Source: Paenarthrobacter sp. A20
Lineage (GTDB): Bacteria > Actinomycetota > Actinomycetes > Actinomycetales > Micrococcaceae
Length of the DNA: 64,000 nt
NCBI RefSeq assembly: GCF_024168825.1
Contig: NZ_JALJWH010000001.1
Span: 3,968,001-4,032,000 of the forward strand
Direction: 5' to 3'
The translations under genes were made by a program, and so were the position numbers. Shown here piece by piece: positions 25,270 to 36,975 of the stretch. The notes beneath the pieces were generated by a model. It ran no database searches. It saw only the letters and a program-made list of their open reading frames with translations, and was not told the DNA's origin. Numbering within the stretch: position 1 is the first letter of the stretch; the number at the start of each line of letters is the position of its first letter.

Positions 25270-26147
25270 TACTTTGCCGGGGTGCTCTCAGGGACGTCGC
25301 GGAAAACGTCCTGGTAATTGTCAAGAATTGTCCAGCGGTTGACCGGCCAGGCAATGACTGTGGCCTTGCCCTCGACGTCCTCGATGTTGACGAAGCCGCC
25401 GTTGGTTTCCTGGTGCGCCCTGGAATCTGCCGAATGGTTTCGGTTATCGCCCATCACCCAGACTTTGCCCTCCGGAACCACGATGTCGAACGGATTGGGC
25501 TGTGGTACTTCGGCCGGGTTGATATACGTTTCGTCCAAAGGCACACCATTGATGCTGACGCGTCCCTGGGCGTCACAGCACGAAACACGATCTCCGGGAA
25601 GTCCGATCACGCGCTTGACGAGGTGCTGTTCATTGTCATCGGCAGCCAAGCCCACAAACTCGAGGGCATCCCCCACCCAATCCAGCGGGCCTGCCGGCTT
25701 TTTGGCAACGGGGGTCAGCCAGTTCTGCGAGTCTTTGAAAACAACAACATCGCCATGCTGCAGAGCGAAGGGTTCTGGAACAAGGAGGTTGATGAAAATG
25801 CGGTCGTTGACATCCAACGTGCTTTCCATGGATTCCGATGGAATGTAGAAAGCCCGGAACAGGAATGTCTTCAAGAGGAAGGACAACACCAACGCGATAG
25901 CCACCACCGTGACGATCTCCTTGACCCAAACAAGCACCGGGTTCCTGCGAGGCCTCTCCACTGCATGGGCGCCGCCATTGGACACACGGGCCCCAGGATC
26001 GCCGCTGTCTCCACTGTTGCCGGGCGCGCTGGACGCGGCGTCGTCGGCCTGGCGGGGTTCCACCACACCGGCCGAGCTCGCCGTTCCGTCCGAGACCCGG
26101 GCGTCGTCGTCGTACCGCTCGGGGTTCTCTGGAGCCTTGTCCGGCAT
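25269..26147 (-). CDS. lepB: Signal peptidase I (longer paralogue)
   Basis: A 292-residue type I leader peptidase that removes signal peptides on the outer face of the membrane. A disordered cytoplasmic N-terminus of about 70 residues is followed by one membrane segment ([20 protein letters not shown]). The nucleophile is Ser106 in [10 protein letters not shown] and the general base is Lys178 in [12 protein letters not shown]. The C-terminal [11 protein letters not shown] box is intact. It directly follows a second signal peptidase gene (stop then ATG) and is coupled to rnhB. Confidence 0.94.
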   Translation of the reverse strand: MPDKAPENPERYDDDARVSDGTASSAGVVEPRQADDAASSAPGNSGDSGDPGARVSNGGAHAVERPRRNPVLVWVKEIVTVVAIALVLSFLLKTFLFRAFYIPSESMESTLDVNDRIFINLLVPEPFALQHGDVVVFKDSQNWLTPVAKKPAGPLDWVGDALEFVGLAADDNEQHLVKRVIGLPGDRVSCCDAQGRVSINGVPLDETYINPAEVPQPNPFDIVVPEGKVWVMGDNRNHSADSRAHQETNGGFVNIEDVEGKATVIAWPVNRWTILDNYQDVFRDVPESTPAK

Positions 26148-26822
26148 CTATTGTCCGTTCTTCGATGTTTCGGCCTGCGTAGAGCGAGGCATCTCTGCAA
26201 ATCTATCAAGTGGCCAGATGATCTGGACGGGTCGGCCGATCACCCGTTCCACGGGAACCATCCCGCCACCCGGTGCGCCCAGCAACCCTCGGGAGTCGGC
26301 GGAACGCGAGCGGTGGTCGCCCATCAGCCATAGGCGTCCCTCAGGCACCACGACGTCGAACTTCTGCTTGCTGGGTTCATCTCCGGGATAGACATAGGGT
26401 TCCTCAACCGGCTGACCGTTGACTGTGAGAAGGCCGTTCGAATCGCAGCACTGAACGTGGTCCCCCGGCGTTCCGATCACCCGCTTGACGTAGATCGTTT
26501 CGCTTCCGGTCAGTCCGAACCATTGGCTGGCGGCCGATACTGCGTCGACAAACGGGCCCTTTCCGCTGCTCAGCGGGGCGAAGGAACCGCGGCCGTCGAA
26601 TACCACGATGTCGCCGCGGCGTATCGGTTCGGTATTGAAGGCCGTCCGCGAGACCAGGATCCTGTCCCCTGTACCGAGCAGGGGTTCCATGGATTCAGAG
26701 GGAATGAAGTAGACATCCAGCCACAGGGAGCGGACCAACCCACTGATCGCGACCGCAAGCACCAGTGCGAGCAAAACAAAACGCCAGCCCTGTTTCCGGG
26801 GCTGGCGTTCTGTTGTGTCCAT
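26148..26822 (-). CDS. lepB: Signal peptidase I (shorter paralogue)
   Basis: A 224-residue signal peptidase I, paralogous to the next gene. One membrane segment (VLLALVLAVAISGLV) is followed by YFIPSESMEPLLG with nucleophile Ser44 and YVKRVIGTPGD with Lys113. The GDHRSRSADSRG box is present. The start at 26822 is used because upstream in-frame residues do not match the family. Its first codons encode a GC-rich hairpin followed by TTTTGTTTT on the sense strand, the form of an intrinsic terminator, so expression from the rplS side is probably attenuated. Confidence 0.92.
   Translation of the reverse strand: MDTTERQPRKQGWRFVLLALVLAVAISGLVRSLWLDVYFIPSESMEPLLGTGDRILVSRTAFNTEPIRRGDIVVFDGRGSFAPLSSGKGPFVDAVSAASQWFGLTGSETIYVKRVIGTPGDHVQCCDSNGLLTVNGQPVEEPYVYPGDEPSKQKFDVVVPEGRLWLMGDHRSRSADSRGLLGAPGGGMVPVERVIGRPVQIIWPLDRFAEMPRSTQAETSKNGQ
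26773..26809 (-). terminator. Intrinsic-terminator-like hairpin inside the first codons of the shorter lepB
   Basis: Reading leftward, AACGCCAGCC (26809-26800) pairs perfectly with GGCTGGCGTT (26789-26780) around a 10-base loop, and the strand continues as TTGTTTTGC. This is a standard rho-independent terminator shape, yet it encodes residues 5-16 of the signal peptidase. It lies 94 bases beyond the rplS stop. Confidence 0.7.
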
Positions 26823-26902
26823 GACTCGTATCCCTGTTGCGTTGCGGATTGCTCCGGAACAACCGGGCACGAATCCTGGACCCGTTGCGTAAGTCGCAGG
26901 AC

Positions 26903-27256
26903 CTACTTGGCGAAGTCGCGCTTTTCCTTGATCTTCGCAGCCTTACCGCGCAGTGCACGCATGTAGTAAAGCTTGGCGCGGCGGACGTCACCCTTGGTGA
27001 CGACCTCGATCTTGTCGATGATCGGGGAGTGTACCGGGAAGGTACGCTCTACGCCGACACCGAAGGAAACCTTGCGCACGGTGAAGGTTTCGCGAACGCC
27101 GTCGCCCTGGCGGCCCAGGACGAAGCCCTGGAATACCTGGACACGGGAGTTCTTGCCTTCGATGATGTTGACGTGAACCTTGAGGGTGTCGCCCGCGCGG
27201 AACTCCGGAACATCGCTACGCAGCGAGGCTGCATCTACGCTATCGAGGATATGCAT
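26903..27256 (-). CDS. rplS: 50S ribosomal protein L19
   Basis: A 117-residue L19 beginning [20 protein letters not shown], with the conserved core [13 protein letters not shown] and [13 protein letters not shown] and the end [22 protein letters not shown]19 sits at the 30S-50S interface. The ATG at 27256 is chosen because CAGGAGTGG lies just upstream; an in-frame codon eight residues earlier overlaps this site. A promoter candidate and a leader of about 190 bases precede it, so it can be expressed independently of trmD. Confidence 0.96.
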   Translation of the reverse strand: MHILDSVDAASLRSDVPEFRAGDTLKVHVNIIEGKNSRVQVFQGFVLGRQGDGVRETFTVRKVSFGVGVERTFPVHSPIIDKIEVVTKGDVRRAKLYYMRALRGKAAKIKEKRDFAK

Positions 27257-27452
27257 TAATCCACTCCTGGTGAACGCCACAGGTCATTCACTTTGGGTTA
27301 CGGCGAACAAGCCCGGGGCACGAATGCCAGCCGGAAATTTCCGCCGAAGTTTCTTTGTGTCCGGCTCCACCACTGATTGGTGTCGCCGGGTTGTCCGACT
27401 GTTGGCTGAACTCCCCCTGTGGCAGGTGTCAGCCCAGCAGACACAAGGGTTA

Positions 27453-27482
27453 ATTCTGCCACATGCGCACGCATCCGGCCAA
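27453..27482 (-). promoter_or_regulatory. Candidate rplS promoter
   Basis: On the minus strand TTGGCC (27482-27477) and CAGAAT (27458-27453) are 18 bases apart. ATGCG/CGCAT inverted repeats lie within the spacer. They are in the 265-base trmD-rplS gap, which otherwise appears to hold only the rplS leader. Confidence 0.35.
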
Positions 27483-27521
27483 CTGCCGGACTCCCGGAAT
27501 GTTCGACGCCGGCAGGCACCT

Positions 27522-28322
27522 TTAGTTTTCGGCGTCGCCACCAGGCCGGGCGCGCAGGCGGCCGTCAACAACCGCGTACCCGAGGTCCGCGAGGGCGTTG
27601 CGGTCAGCGCGGCTCAGCGTACCGGCGTCGAACCCTTCCAGAAGGTCAGGCCGGCGTTCCGCGGTGCGACGGAACTGTTCGTGGCGTCGCCACTGGGCAA
27701 TCTTGCCGTGGTTGCCGCTGAGAAGGATGGCAGGGACCTCATGGTCCCGCCACGCTGATGGCTTTGTGTAGACGGGGTACTCCAACAAACCGTCGGAGTG
27801 GGATTCCTCAACCAATGATTCGGGATTGCCGACCACTCCCGGAAGGAGGCGTCCAACGGCCTCCACCATGGCCAGGACGGCTACTTCGCCGCCGTTGAGC
27901 ACGTAGTCGCCCAAGCTGACCGGACGTACCGTGAAGTGATCATGAGCCCAATCAATAACGCGCTCATCGATGCCTTCGTAGCGACCACAGGCGAACACGA
28001 GATGGTCCTGCTCGGCGAGTTCATACGCCAGCGCCTGGTTGAACCGCTCGCCTGCCGGTGAAGGAACGATCAGAACGGGCTTGGAACCTTCACGGACAGT
28101 GGCAACCGATTCAAGGGCCTGCGCCCACGGTTCCGGCTTCATGACCATCCCGGCGCCACCGCCGTACGGGGTATCGTCAACCGTCCGATGCTTGTCCGTT
28201 GTAAAGGCGCGGAGGTCATGGACGTTCAGTTCCAGCAGGCCATCCTGGCGGGCCTTGCCTATGAGAGAGAGCTCAAGCGGGGCAAGGTAATCGGGGAAAA
28301 TACTGACGACATCAATCCTCAT
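27522..28322 (-). CDS. trmD: tRNA (guanine-37-N1)-methyltransferase
   Basis: A 266-residue SPOUT methyltransferase that methylates G37 next to the anticodon of tRNAs and so prevents frameshifting. Family motifs are [44 protein letters not shown], and the knotted SAM site [21 protein letters not shown]. It directly abuts rimM (stop then ATG), the standard rpsP-rimM-trmD-rplS arrangement. Confidence 0.97.
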   Translation of the reverse strand: MRIDVVSIFPDYLAPLELSLIGKARQDGLLELNVHDLRAFTTDKHRTVDDTPYGGGAGMVMKPEPWAQALESVATVREGSKPVLIVPSPAGERFNQALAYELAEQDHLVFACGRYEGIDERVIDWAHDHFTVRPVSLGDYVLNGGEVAVLAMVEAVGRLLPGVVGNPESLVEESHSDGLLEYPVYTKPSAWRDHEVPAILLSGNHGKIAQWRRHEQFRRTAERRPDLLEGFDAGTLSRADRNALADLGYAVVDGRLRARPGGDAEN

Positions 28323-28877
28323 TCAGGCATCATCCCCTGCGCCATCCTGGGGCTCCGATGTCGTTTCGTCGTTGACCTCAAAGAGGCCGGCCGGCGGCGT
28401 GATGAGGATGAATCCGTCCTCAATGTTGACCTCGGGCACGATTTCCTCCACGAACGGAACAAGGATTTCCTTGCCGTCGCCGGTCTTGACCATCAGCAAG
28501 TCCTGGACGGGCATGGTGTTCAGCGCGGCAACCTTGCCCACGACCTGCGAGCCAACCCGGGCTTCCAAGCCAACCAGTTCGTGCTCGTACCAGCCTTCGT
28601 CGTCGTCCTCGTCGTCGAGTTCTTCTGTTTCGATAAAGAGCTTCGCGCCACGGATGGCCTCGGCAGCATTGCGGTCGGCTATTTCCTCAAAGCCAAGAAG
28701 CAGGATGTCCTTGTTCCACCGGGCACTGCGGATGGTCAGCGGGCCGGCCGAGACCGGCTCCACGACGAATTCGGTTCCTGCGACAAATCGTTCCGAAGGC
28801 GCGTCGGTGAGTACCTGCACCGTGACCTCGCCGCGAATGCCGTGGGGTTTGCCGATCCGGGCCACCTGGAGCTGCAT
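28323..28877 (-). CDS. rimM: Ribosome maturation factor RimM
   Basis: A 184-residue RimM that helps assemble the 30S head with S19. The N-terminal RimM domain begins MQLQVARIGKPHGIRGEVTV. A PRC-barrel domain follows, with LLMVKTGDGKEILVPFVEEI and VNIEDGFILITPP. An acidic insert (ETEELDDEDDDEG) joins them. GAGGAATCC lies just before the ATG. A stem-loop in the 129-base gap upstream separates it from khpA-rpsP. Confidence 0.95.
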   Translation of the reverse strand: MQLQVARIGKPHGIRGEVTVQVLTDAPSERFVAGTEFVVEPVSAGPLTIRSARWNKDILLLGFEEIADRNAAEAIRGAKLFIETEELDDEDDDEGWYEHELVGLEARVGSQVVGKVAALNTMPVQDLLMVKTGDGKEILVPFVEEIVPEVNIEDGFILITPPAGLFEVNDETTSEPQDGAGDDA

Positions 28878-28944
28878 GGATTCCTCTGAATTCTTGTGTA
28901 CCGTGCCGCCGGGCAGCCACGGTGATGAAATGGTGGATAAAGCA

Positions 28945-28982
28945 ATCCGGCCCCTCCACCATATTCGGTGAAGGGGCCGGAT
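28945..28982 (-). terminator. Stem-loop between khpA and rimM
   Basis: ATCCGGCCCCTCCACC (28945-28960) pairs with GGTGAAGGGGCCGGAT (28967-28982), with one A-C mismatch near the loop. On the minus strand it is followed by TTGCTTTATCC. It would attenuate transcription from rpsP-khpA into rimM-trmD. Confidence 0.75.
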
Positions 28983-29006
28983 CTAAGACAAGTAGTGCTG
29001 AGCGCG

Positions 29007-29249
29007 TTACCGGCGGCGGTCGGTGTCGACGACGTCGACCCTGACCTGCTCGCCACCTGCCAAGGCTGCAACCACAGTGCGCAATGCACGTGCGGTGCGT
29101 CCCTGACGGCCGATCACCCGTCCGAGGTCCTCCTGGTGAACACGCACCTCGAGGGATTCCCCGCGGCGGTTGTTCTTGGCACTGACCTTGACATCCTCAG
29201 GGCTGTCAACGATCCCGCGAACCAGGTGCTCGAGCGCTTCTGCCAGCAA
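29007..29249 (-). CDS. khpA: KH-domain RNA-binding protein KhpA
   Basis: An 80-residue single KH domain with the GxxG-type loop in VIGRQGRTARALRTVVAAL. KhpA proteins bind RNA, often with KhpB, and influence cell division and envelope genes in Gram-positive bacteria. The start appears to be TTG at 29249, one base after the rpsP stop, so translation is coupled. The rpsP-khpA pair is conserved in actinobacteria and firmicutes. Confidence 0.93.
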   Translation of the reverse strand: MLAEALEHLVRGIVDSPEDVKVSAKNNRRGESLEVRVHQEDLGRVIGRQGRTARALRTVVAALAGGEQVRVDVVDTDRRR

Positions 29250-29250
29250 C

Positions 29251-29670
29251 TTACTCAGCCTCGGTGGTCTCTGCTTCAGCCTCGGCCGGAGCTTCGGCTT
29301 CGTCCTTCTTGGCCTTCTTGGTGATAGCTTCCGGGATGATGACGGAACCCTTCTCCGGGGCTACGAAGGCTTCCTTCGGAGCTTTGGTCTTCAGGGTGCC
29401 TTCCTGGCCCGGCAGGCCCTTGAACTTCTGCCAGTCACCGGTGATCTTGAGGATCGCGGCAACCTGCTCGGTCGGCTGGGCGCCAACGGAAAGCCAGTAC
29501 TGGGCGCGCTCGGAAGCGACCTCGATGTACGACGGCTCTTCGGTGGGGTGGTACTTGCCGATTTCTTCGATGGCACGGCCGTCGCGCTTGGCGCGGGCAT
29601 CCATGACGACAATGCGGTAGTACGGTGCGCGCATCTTACCGAAGCGCTTAAGGCGAATCTTTACGGCCAC
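29251..29670 (-). CDS. rpsP: 30S ribosomal protein S16
   Basis: A 139-residue S16. The conserved core is [38 protein letters not shown] and [12 protein letters not shown]. An alanine/glutamate-rich tail ([20 protein letters not shown]) follows, typical of actinobacteria. The start is GTG at 29670, with AGGAGTG about ten bases upstream; an in-frame extension of 29 residues is outside the family. It leads the rpsP-khpA-(rimM-trmD) string. The 237 bases upstream contain no gene I recognise. Confidence 0.96.
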   Translation of the reverse strand: MAVKIRLKRFGKMRAPYYRIVVMDARAKRDGRAIEEIGKYHPTEEPSYIEVASERAQYWLSVGAQPTEQVAAILKITGDWQKFKGLPGQEGTLKTKAPKEAFVAPEKGSVIIPEAITKKAKKDEAEAPAEAEAETTEAE

Positions 29671-29907
29671 TTTTGTGGTCACTCCTGTTTCTGAAACGAG
29701 GTGAACCCGACGTTCTGCACCCGTGGGGCGGGCCATACTGGACGGTTCGAAGGACAAGATACGAGCACGGAGAGAGGGGCCGCACCGATCGAGTACCTGT
29801 CTATTGTGCCAGATGCCCGCAGTAAATACGACTTACGCCACGTGGTGCGGTGTGTTGTTGCTCACTCGCAGGATTGGAACGCTGCGTGCGACGTGGACTC
29901 GATGCCG

Positions 29908-30345
29908 CTATTCGGACCAGACGTACAGCCCGGTGCGCTCCACCTTTTCGACGTCCGTGGCCAAGGCGGCCAATTGCTGGACGTACTGGCGTGATTGGGC
30001 AGCGTCGAACGGCATGTCGTCCTGCGCAGCCCAGGCGGCAGCTACGTCGTCGAGAACATTGGCGTCACCTTCGCTCTCGTACGTCAACAGTTCGGCAAGC
30101 GCCCGCACCATGGCTTCAGGGACACCCAGGAGCGCATCACTGGTGACATCGACCAAGGCAAGCTCATAGTCAGCTCCGGCGGCATGGACCGCCTGGCCGG
30201 CCAAGTCACCCAGCTGCTCGACTTCAAAATCCGTGATGCCATCGATCCTGACGGCAGGACCCACCACATCCGCGCCCTTATCCAGGGCAGCTGCCCGCTT
30301 GAGTGCTTCGTCGTGGGTGGCTACAAAAATTTCGGCAAAGCCCAT
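29908..30345 (-). CDS. Hypothetical protein upstream of rpsP
   Basis: A 145-residue soluble protein beginning MGFAEIFVATHDEALKRAAA. Its fold looks alpha/beta, with an aspartate- and alanine-rich sequence and a conserved-looking end (LATDVEKVERTGLYVWSE). I do not recognise a domain. An in-frame ATG at 30360 is an alternative start, but AGGA there directly abuts it, leaving poor spacing. It is transcribed in the same direction as rpsP. Confidence 0.6.
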   Translation of the reverse strand: MGFAEIFVATHDEALKRAAALDKGADVVGPAVRIDGITDFEVEQLGDLAGQAVHAAGADYELALVDVTSDALLGVPEAMVRALAELLTYESEGDANVLDDVAAAWAAQDDMPFDAAQSRQYVQQLAALATDVEKVERTGLYVWSE

Positions 30346-30452
30346 GGAAAGTACTCTCATTCCTTCGTGCTGACGGGGCGGCGGCACGCGAACCGAGTGG
30401 CTCCGCGCCGCCACTGACCAGCCTAGTGCAGCGGGGAGCCGCCAGTGGCGCC

Positions 30453-31325
30453 TCAGCGCACGGCGACGCGCAGCTTGTTGCTCCAGGGGTCGTCAAAGCG
30501 AAGCTCGGAACCGGTGTGATAATGCGCCACGCCTGCTACCTTGAGGCGATCCCCCAAGGCCGCCACGTCTTCCGCGGCGGGGACCTCGATCAGGACTTCG
30601 CCCAGGCCGAGCGTATCTTTCCGGGGGCCGGCGCCACGGCTGTTCCAAACGTTCATGGCCATGTGGTGGTGATAGCCGCCGGCTGAGACGAACAGCGCCT
30701 GGCCATGCCATCCAGCGGTGCGCTCGAAGCCCAGGGTCCCGACGTAGAACTGTTGCGCAGTCCCAACATCACCTACCTGCAGGTGCACATGCCCGATGTC
30801 GGCAGCCGCCTCGCGCTGTCCGGTCACGGCAGCTTCACTCAGGTGCTGCTGCAGGAACCGCTGGGGCGGGAGGGCAACATTGTCCATGACCACATTCTTG
30901 CCATCCCACTGCCACAGTTCGCGGGGCTTGTCGTAGTAGAGCTCAATGCCATTGCCCTCGGGGTCGGTGAAGTAGAACGCCTCGCTGACGAGGTGGTCGG
31001 CACTGCCCGCAAAGGCGCGGGGCTCATACTCGGCCGCGGTGGCGATGGTCGCCGCCAGCGAAGGCTGGTCCTGGAACAGGATGGCCGTGTGGAACAGGCC
31101 GGCTTCGCCGCGCCCGGGAATCTGCAGGCCGGAGGCCGGAGCCAGATGGACCACAGGCTTTCCGACACGCCCCAGATACAGTCCGCCATCCTGTTCGGCA
31201 ACCACCTCCAGGCCCAGGGCGCGCTGGTAGTAGTCGCTCATGACCTTCATGTCGCCCACCTTGAGCATGACGGTGCCCATGGTGAGTTCGGCAGGCAGAA
31301 GATCCTGGCTGATTGGTCTGGTCAT
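30453..31325 (-). CDS. Two-domain VOC-superfamily protein (extradiol dioxygenase/glyoxalase fold, CatE-like)
   Basis: A 290-residue protein with two vicinal-oxygen-chelate modules: about residues 14-130 (TMGTVMLKVGDMKVMSDYY to PEGNGIELYYDKP) and 175-285 (IGHVHLQVGDVGTAQQFYVG to DPWSNKLRV). Candidate metal ligands are His in LFHTAIL, Glu in NGIELYYD, and His in DIGHVHLQV and YHHHMAMN. Relatives include ring-cleaving dioxygenases and quinone-detoxifying proteins; the substrate is unknown. A TTGAAGCTTCAA palindrome lies about 60 bases upstream, consistent with MarR-type control. Confidence 0.8.
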   Translation of the reverse strand: MTRPISQDLLPAELTMGTVMLKVGDMKVMSDYYQRALGLEVVAEQDGGLYLGRVGKPVVHLAPASGLQIPGRGEAGLFHTAILFQDQPSLAATIATAAEYEPRAFAGSADHLVSEAFYFTDPEGNGIELYYDKPRELWQWDGKNVVMDNVALPPQRFLQQHLSEAAVTGQREAAADIGHVHLQVGDVGTAQQFYVGTLGFERTAGWHGQALFVSAGGYHHHMAMNVWNSRGAGPRKDTLGLGEVLIEVPAAEDVAALGDRLKVAGVAHYHTGSELRFDDPWSNKLRVAVR

Positions 31326-31383
31326 GTGAAGCTCCCGTTTCTGAGGTTGCCGCGCATCGGCACCTTCTACTTCTATAAATTAC

Positions 31384-31395
31384 TTGAAGCTTCAA
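31384..31395. promoter_or_regulatory. Palindrome upstream of the VOC gene
   Basis: TTGAAGCTTCAA is a perfect 12-base palindrome inside an AT-rich stretch unusual for this genome. It lies between the amidohydrolase stop and the VOC start. AT-rich dyads of this kind are typical MarR-family operators. Confidence 0.4.
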
Positions 31396-31402
31396 TTTAT
31401 TC

Positions 31403-32485
31403 CTAACGGACAGTGATGCCCCGGAGGACGATGTGCTTGAGTTCCGATACAGTCTCCGGATGGCGCCTGGGATCGGCACTGCACAGGACGACGTCGGCAC
31501 CCGCCCCCTCGCTGATCCCCTCCACCCCCAGCCACTTCCGGGCACCCCACGCCGCAGCGTTCAGGACTGCCGCCGGCGGCAGGCCGGCGTCGTGCAGTTC
31601 CCGCATTTCATCCGCAATCCGGCCGTGCTTGATCACGCTGCCCGCATCTGTTCCCGCATAGATGGAGACCCCCGCCTCAAAGGCCTCCAGCACACGCTCG
31701 CGCCTACGCTCCCACAGGCGCATCATATGGTCCGCGTACTCCGGAAACTTTGGCGCTGCCTGCGCGGCGATATCCGGGAAGGTGGCGATGTTGACCAGGG
31801 TGGGCACGATGGGCACCGACTGTTCCACCAAACGCGGAATGTGCCGCGGCAAGAGGCCAGTGGCGTGTTCGATGCAGTCGATGCCGGCATCGAGCATGTC
31901 ATCGATCGTGTTCTCGGCGAAGCAATGGGCCGTCACCCGGGCACCTTCGTCGTGGGCAGCTGAGATGGCATCCTTGACGATCTTTGCCGGAAAGGACGCG
32001 GCGAGGTCGCCGACGCCGCGATCGATCCAGTCGCCCACAAGTTTCACCCAGCCGTCGCCGTCGCGCGCTTCCTTGCGCACGGTCTCCACGAGCTGCTCCG
32101 GTTCAATTTCGTGGCCCAGGCCACGGAGGTAGCGCCGGCTCCTGGCAATGTGCCGTCCTGCCCTGATCAGGCGGGGCAAGTCTGTCCGCTGCTGAACCCA
32201 GCGGGTGTCGCCGGGTGATCCACAATCACGGATCAGCAGCGTTCCGGCGTCGAGGTCGGCCTGCGCCTGCGCCAAGGTTGCCTGCTCGTCAACCGCGCCG
32301 CCTGCGCCGAGCCCGATGTGGCAGTGGGCATCAACGAAGCCCGGCAGGACCCAGCCATCCAGTACCCGGTCCGGAGGGGCCGTGGGGCGTTCGAAGGAAA
32401 GGACTCCGTCAACAGACCACATCCCTTGGCGCTCTTCGTCCGCCGAGACGAGTACAGGTCCGCTGAATTCGATGATGTTGGCCAT
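31403..32485 (-). CDS. Amidohydrolase-family (imidazolonepropionase/prolidase-like) metal-dependent hydrolase
   Basis: A 360-residue TIM-barrel amidohydrolase. The first metal pair is HCH in GFVDAHCHIGLG. Further ligands lie in ARVTAHCFAE and DCIEHATGL, and the catalytic Asp is in IYAGTDAGSV. The C-terminal VEGISEGAGADVVLCSADPR is the usual composite beta-sandwich. Such enzymes hydrolyse amide or ester bonds in cyclic or peptide-like substrates; the substrate here is unknown. It is divergent from the thiC riboswitch region and is followed in the same direction by the VOC gene. Confidence 0.8.
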   Translation of the reverse strand: MANIIEFSGPVLVSADEERQGMWSVDGVLSFERPTAPPDRVLDGWVLPGFVDAHCHIGLGAGGAVDEQATLAQAQADLDAGTLLIRDCGSPGDTRWVQQRTDLPRLIRAGRHIARSRRYLRGLGHEIEPEQLVETVRKEARDGDGWVKLVGDWIDRGVGDLAASFPAKIVKDAISAAHDEGARVTAHCFAENTIDDMLDAGIDCIEHATGLLPRHIPRLVEQSVPIVPTLVNIATFPDIAAQAAPKFPEYADHMMRLWERRRERVLEAFEAGVSIYAGTDAGSVIKHGRIADEMRELHDAGLPPAAVLNAAAWGARKWLGVEGISEGAGADVVLCSADPRRHPETVSELKHIVLRGITVR

Positions 32486-32498
32486 TGCAAAAGCCTAG

Positions 32499-35267
<2,769 letters not shown>

Positions 35268-35295
35268 TGGTTCAGCCTATTCCACGGCTCCGACA

Positions 35296-35328
35296 TCCCA
35301 AGGGGCCGGAAATCCCGGCTCCTTGGGA
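35296..35328 (-). terminator. Stem-loop downstream of ffh
   Basis: TCCCAAGGGGCCGG (35296-35309) pairs with CCGGCTCCTTGGGA (35315-35328) with one G-T wobble around a 5-base loop, directly after the leftward ffh stop (35337). No U-tract follows. Confidence 0.6.
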
Positions 35329-35336
35329 AGCAATAT

Positions 35337-36917
35337 CTACTTTCCGAGGAACTTGTCGAAGCCCTTGGGAAGATTCAGCGACGCCGGGTCGAAGTCCGCG
35401 GCGCCCTGTCCGAAAGCGGCACCCGTGGGTGCGGCCGAAGCGGCATTGGCCCGTTTGGCCTCGGCATCACGCAGTTCCTGCGCTGCCTTTGCAGGGTTGC
35501 CGGAACGGGCCTTCTTCTTGGGGGCGTTCTTACCGTTCTTGCGGCCGCCGCCGGGGCCACCCAACCCGGGCATTCCCGGCATGCCTGGCATGCCGCCGCC
35601 TTGAGCCAGTTTTTTCATCATCTTCTGGGCCTGGGCGAAACGCTCCAGCAGTCCGTTGACCTCTGAAACGTGGACGCCTGAACCCCTGGCGATTCGGGCG
35701 CGGCGTGAGCCGTTGATGATCTTGGGAGCAACACGCTCGTGCGGAGTCATGGAGCGGACGATTGCCTCGACGCGGTCGATCTCTTTTTCGTCGAAATTCT
35801 CAAGCTGCTGACGGATGTTCTGCGCACCCGGCATCATCATGAGCATCTTCTTCATGGAGCCCATGTTGCGGATCTGCTGCATCTGGGCGAGGAAGTCGTC
35901 CAGGGTGAAGTCTTCCTGGTCGGCGAACTTCTTCGCCATCCTGGCCGCTTCGTCCTTGTCCCAGGCCTTTTCAGCCTGTTCGATCAGGGTGAGGACGTCA
36001 CCCATGTCCAGGATGCGCGAAGCCATACGGTCCGGGTGGAAGAGCTCAAAGTCGTCGAGGCCTTCACCGGTGGACGCAAACATGACCGGCTTACCGGTAA
36101 CGGATGCAACCGACAGCGCGGCACCGCCGCGGGCGTCGCCGTCGAGCTTGGACAACACGATGCCCGTGAAATTGACGCCTTCGTCGAAGGCCATCGCCGT
36201 GTTGACGGCATCCTGGCCGATCATGGAGTCGATCACGAAGAGGACTTCGTTGGGGATGATCGCCTGACGGATGCGTCGGGCCTGGTCCATCATTTCGGCG
36301 TCGACGCCGAGACGGCCGGCTGTATCGACGATGACGACGTCGTGCAGCTTCTGGCGGGCTTCCTCGACGCCGGCCTTGGCTACGGCCACCGGATCGCCGG
36401 CGGGGTGCTCAAGTTCGGAGGTTGCGCCCGGGTGCGGAGCGAACACCGGGACACCGGCGCGCTGGCCAACAACCTGGAGCTGCGTGACAGCGTTGGGGCG
36501 CTGGAGGTCGCAAGCTACCAGCAGGGGGCTGTGGCCCTGCGCCTTGAGCCACTTGGACAGCTTGCCGGCGAGGGTGGTCTTACCGGCACCTTGGAGGCCT
36601 GCGAGCATGATGATGGTGGGCCCGGTCTTGGCCAGGCGGATACGTCGTGTCTCGCCGCCGAGGATCTCCTTGAGTTCCTCGTTGACGATCTTCACGATCT
36701 GCTGGCTCGGGTTCAACGCTCCCGAGACCTCGGCGCCCAGGGCGCGTTCGCGGATACGGCCGGTGAACTCGCGGACCACGGACACCGCAACATCCGCGTC
36801 CAGCAGGGCGCGGCGAATCTCCCGGACAGTGGCATCGACATCAGCCTCGGTGAGGCGGCCCTTGCCACGGAGGTTCTTGAAGGTTGCTGTCAACCGGTCA
36901 GAGAGTGAATTGAACAC
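35337..36917 (-). CDS. ffh: Signal recognition particle protein Ffh
   Basis: A 526-residue SRP54 GTPase. The N domain starts MFNSLSDRLTATFKNLRGKG. The G domain has G1 GLQGAGKTTLAGKLSKWL, G3 DTAGRLGVD and G4 TKLD-equivalent SKLDGDARGG. The methionine-rich M domain (about 320-450, including MGSMKKMLMMMPG) binds signal peptides and 4.5S RNA. A disordered tail with repeated GMPGMPGMPG and a lysine cluster follows. It delivers nascent membrane proteins to FtsY, encoded at 41809-43014. Confidence 0.97.
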   Translation of the reverse strand: MFNSLSDRLTATFKNLRGKGRLTEADVDATVREIRRALLDADVAVSVVREFTGRIRERALGAEVSGALNPSQQIVKIVNEELKEILGGETRRIRLAKTGPTIIMLAGLQGAGKTTLAGKLSKWLKAQGHSPLLVACDLQRPNAVTQLQVVGQRAGVPVFAPHPGATSELEHPAGDPVAVAKAGVEEARQKLHDVVIVDTAGRLGVDAEMMDQARRIRQAIIPNEVLFVIDSMIGQDAVNTAMAFDEGVNFTGIVLSKLDGDARGGAALSVASVTGKPVMFASTGEGLDDFELFHPDRMASRILDMGDVLTLIEQAEKAWDKDEAARMAKKFADQEDFTLDDFLAQMQQIRNMGSMKKMLMMMPGAQNIRQQLENFDEKEIDRVEAIVRSMTPHERVAPKIINGSRRARIARGSGVHVSEVNGLLERFAQAQKMMKKLAQGGGMPGMPGMPGLGGPGGGRKNGKNAPKKKARSGNPAKAAQELRDAEAKRANAASAAPTGAAFGQGAADFDPASLNLPKGFDKFLGK

Positions 36918-36975
36918 GCGCCGTGCACTTCTTTCGATGGTCTACGAATGGCGGCCAATGCGGCACACCAGAGTC

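Noticed and set aside
29804..29833. A rightward promoter TTGTGC-n17-TACGAC near rpsP
   Set aside because: The spacing is good but it faces into the 3' end of a leftward hypothetical gene; without a gene to serve, it may be chance.
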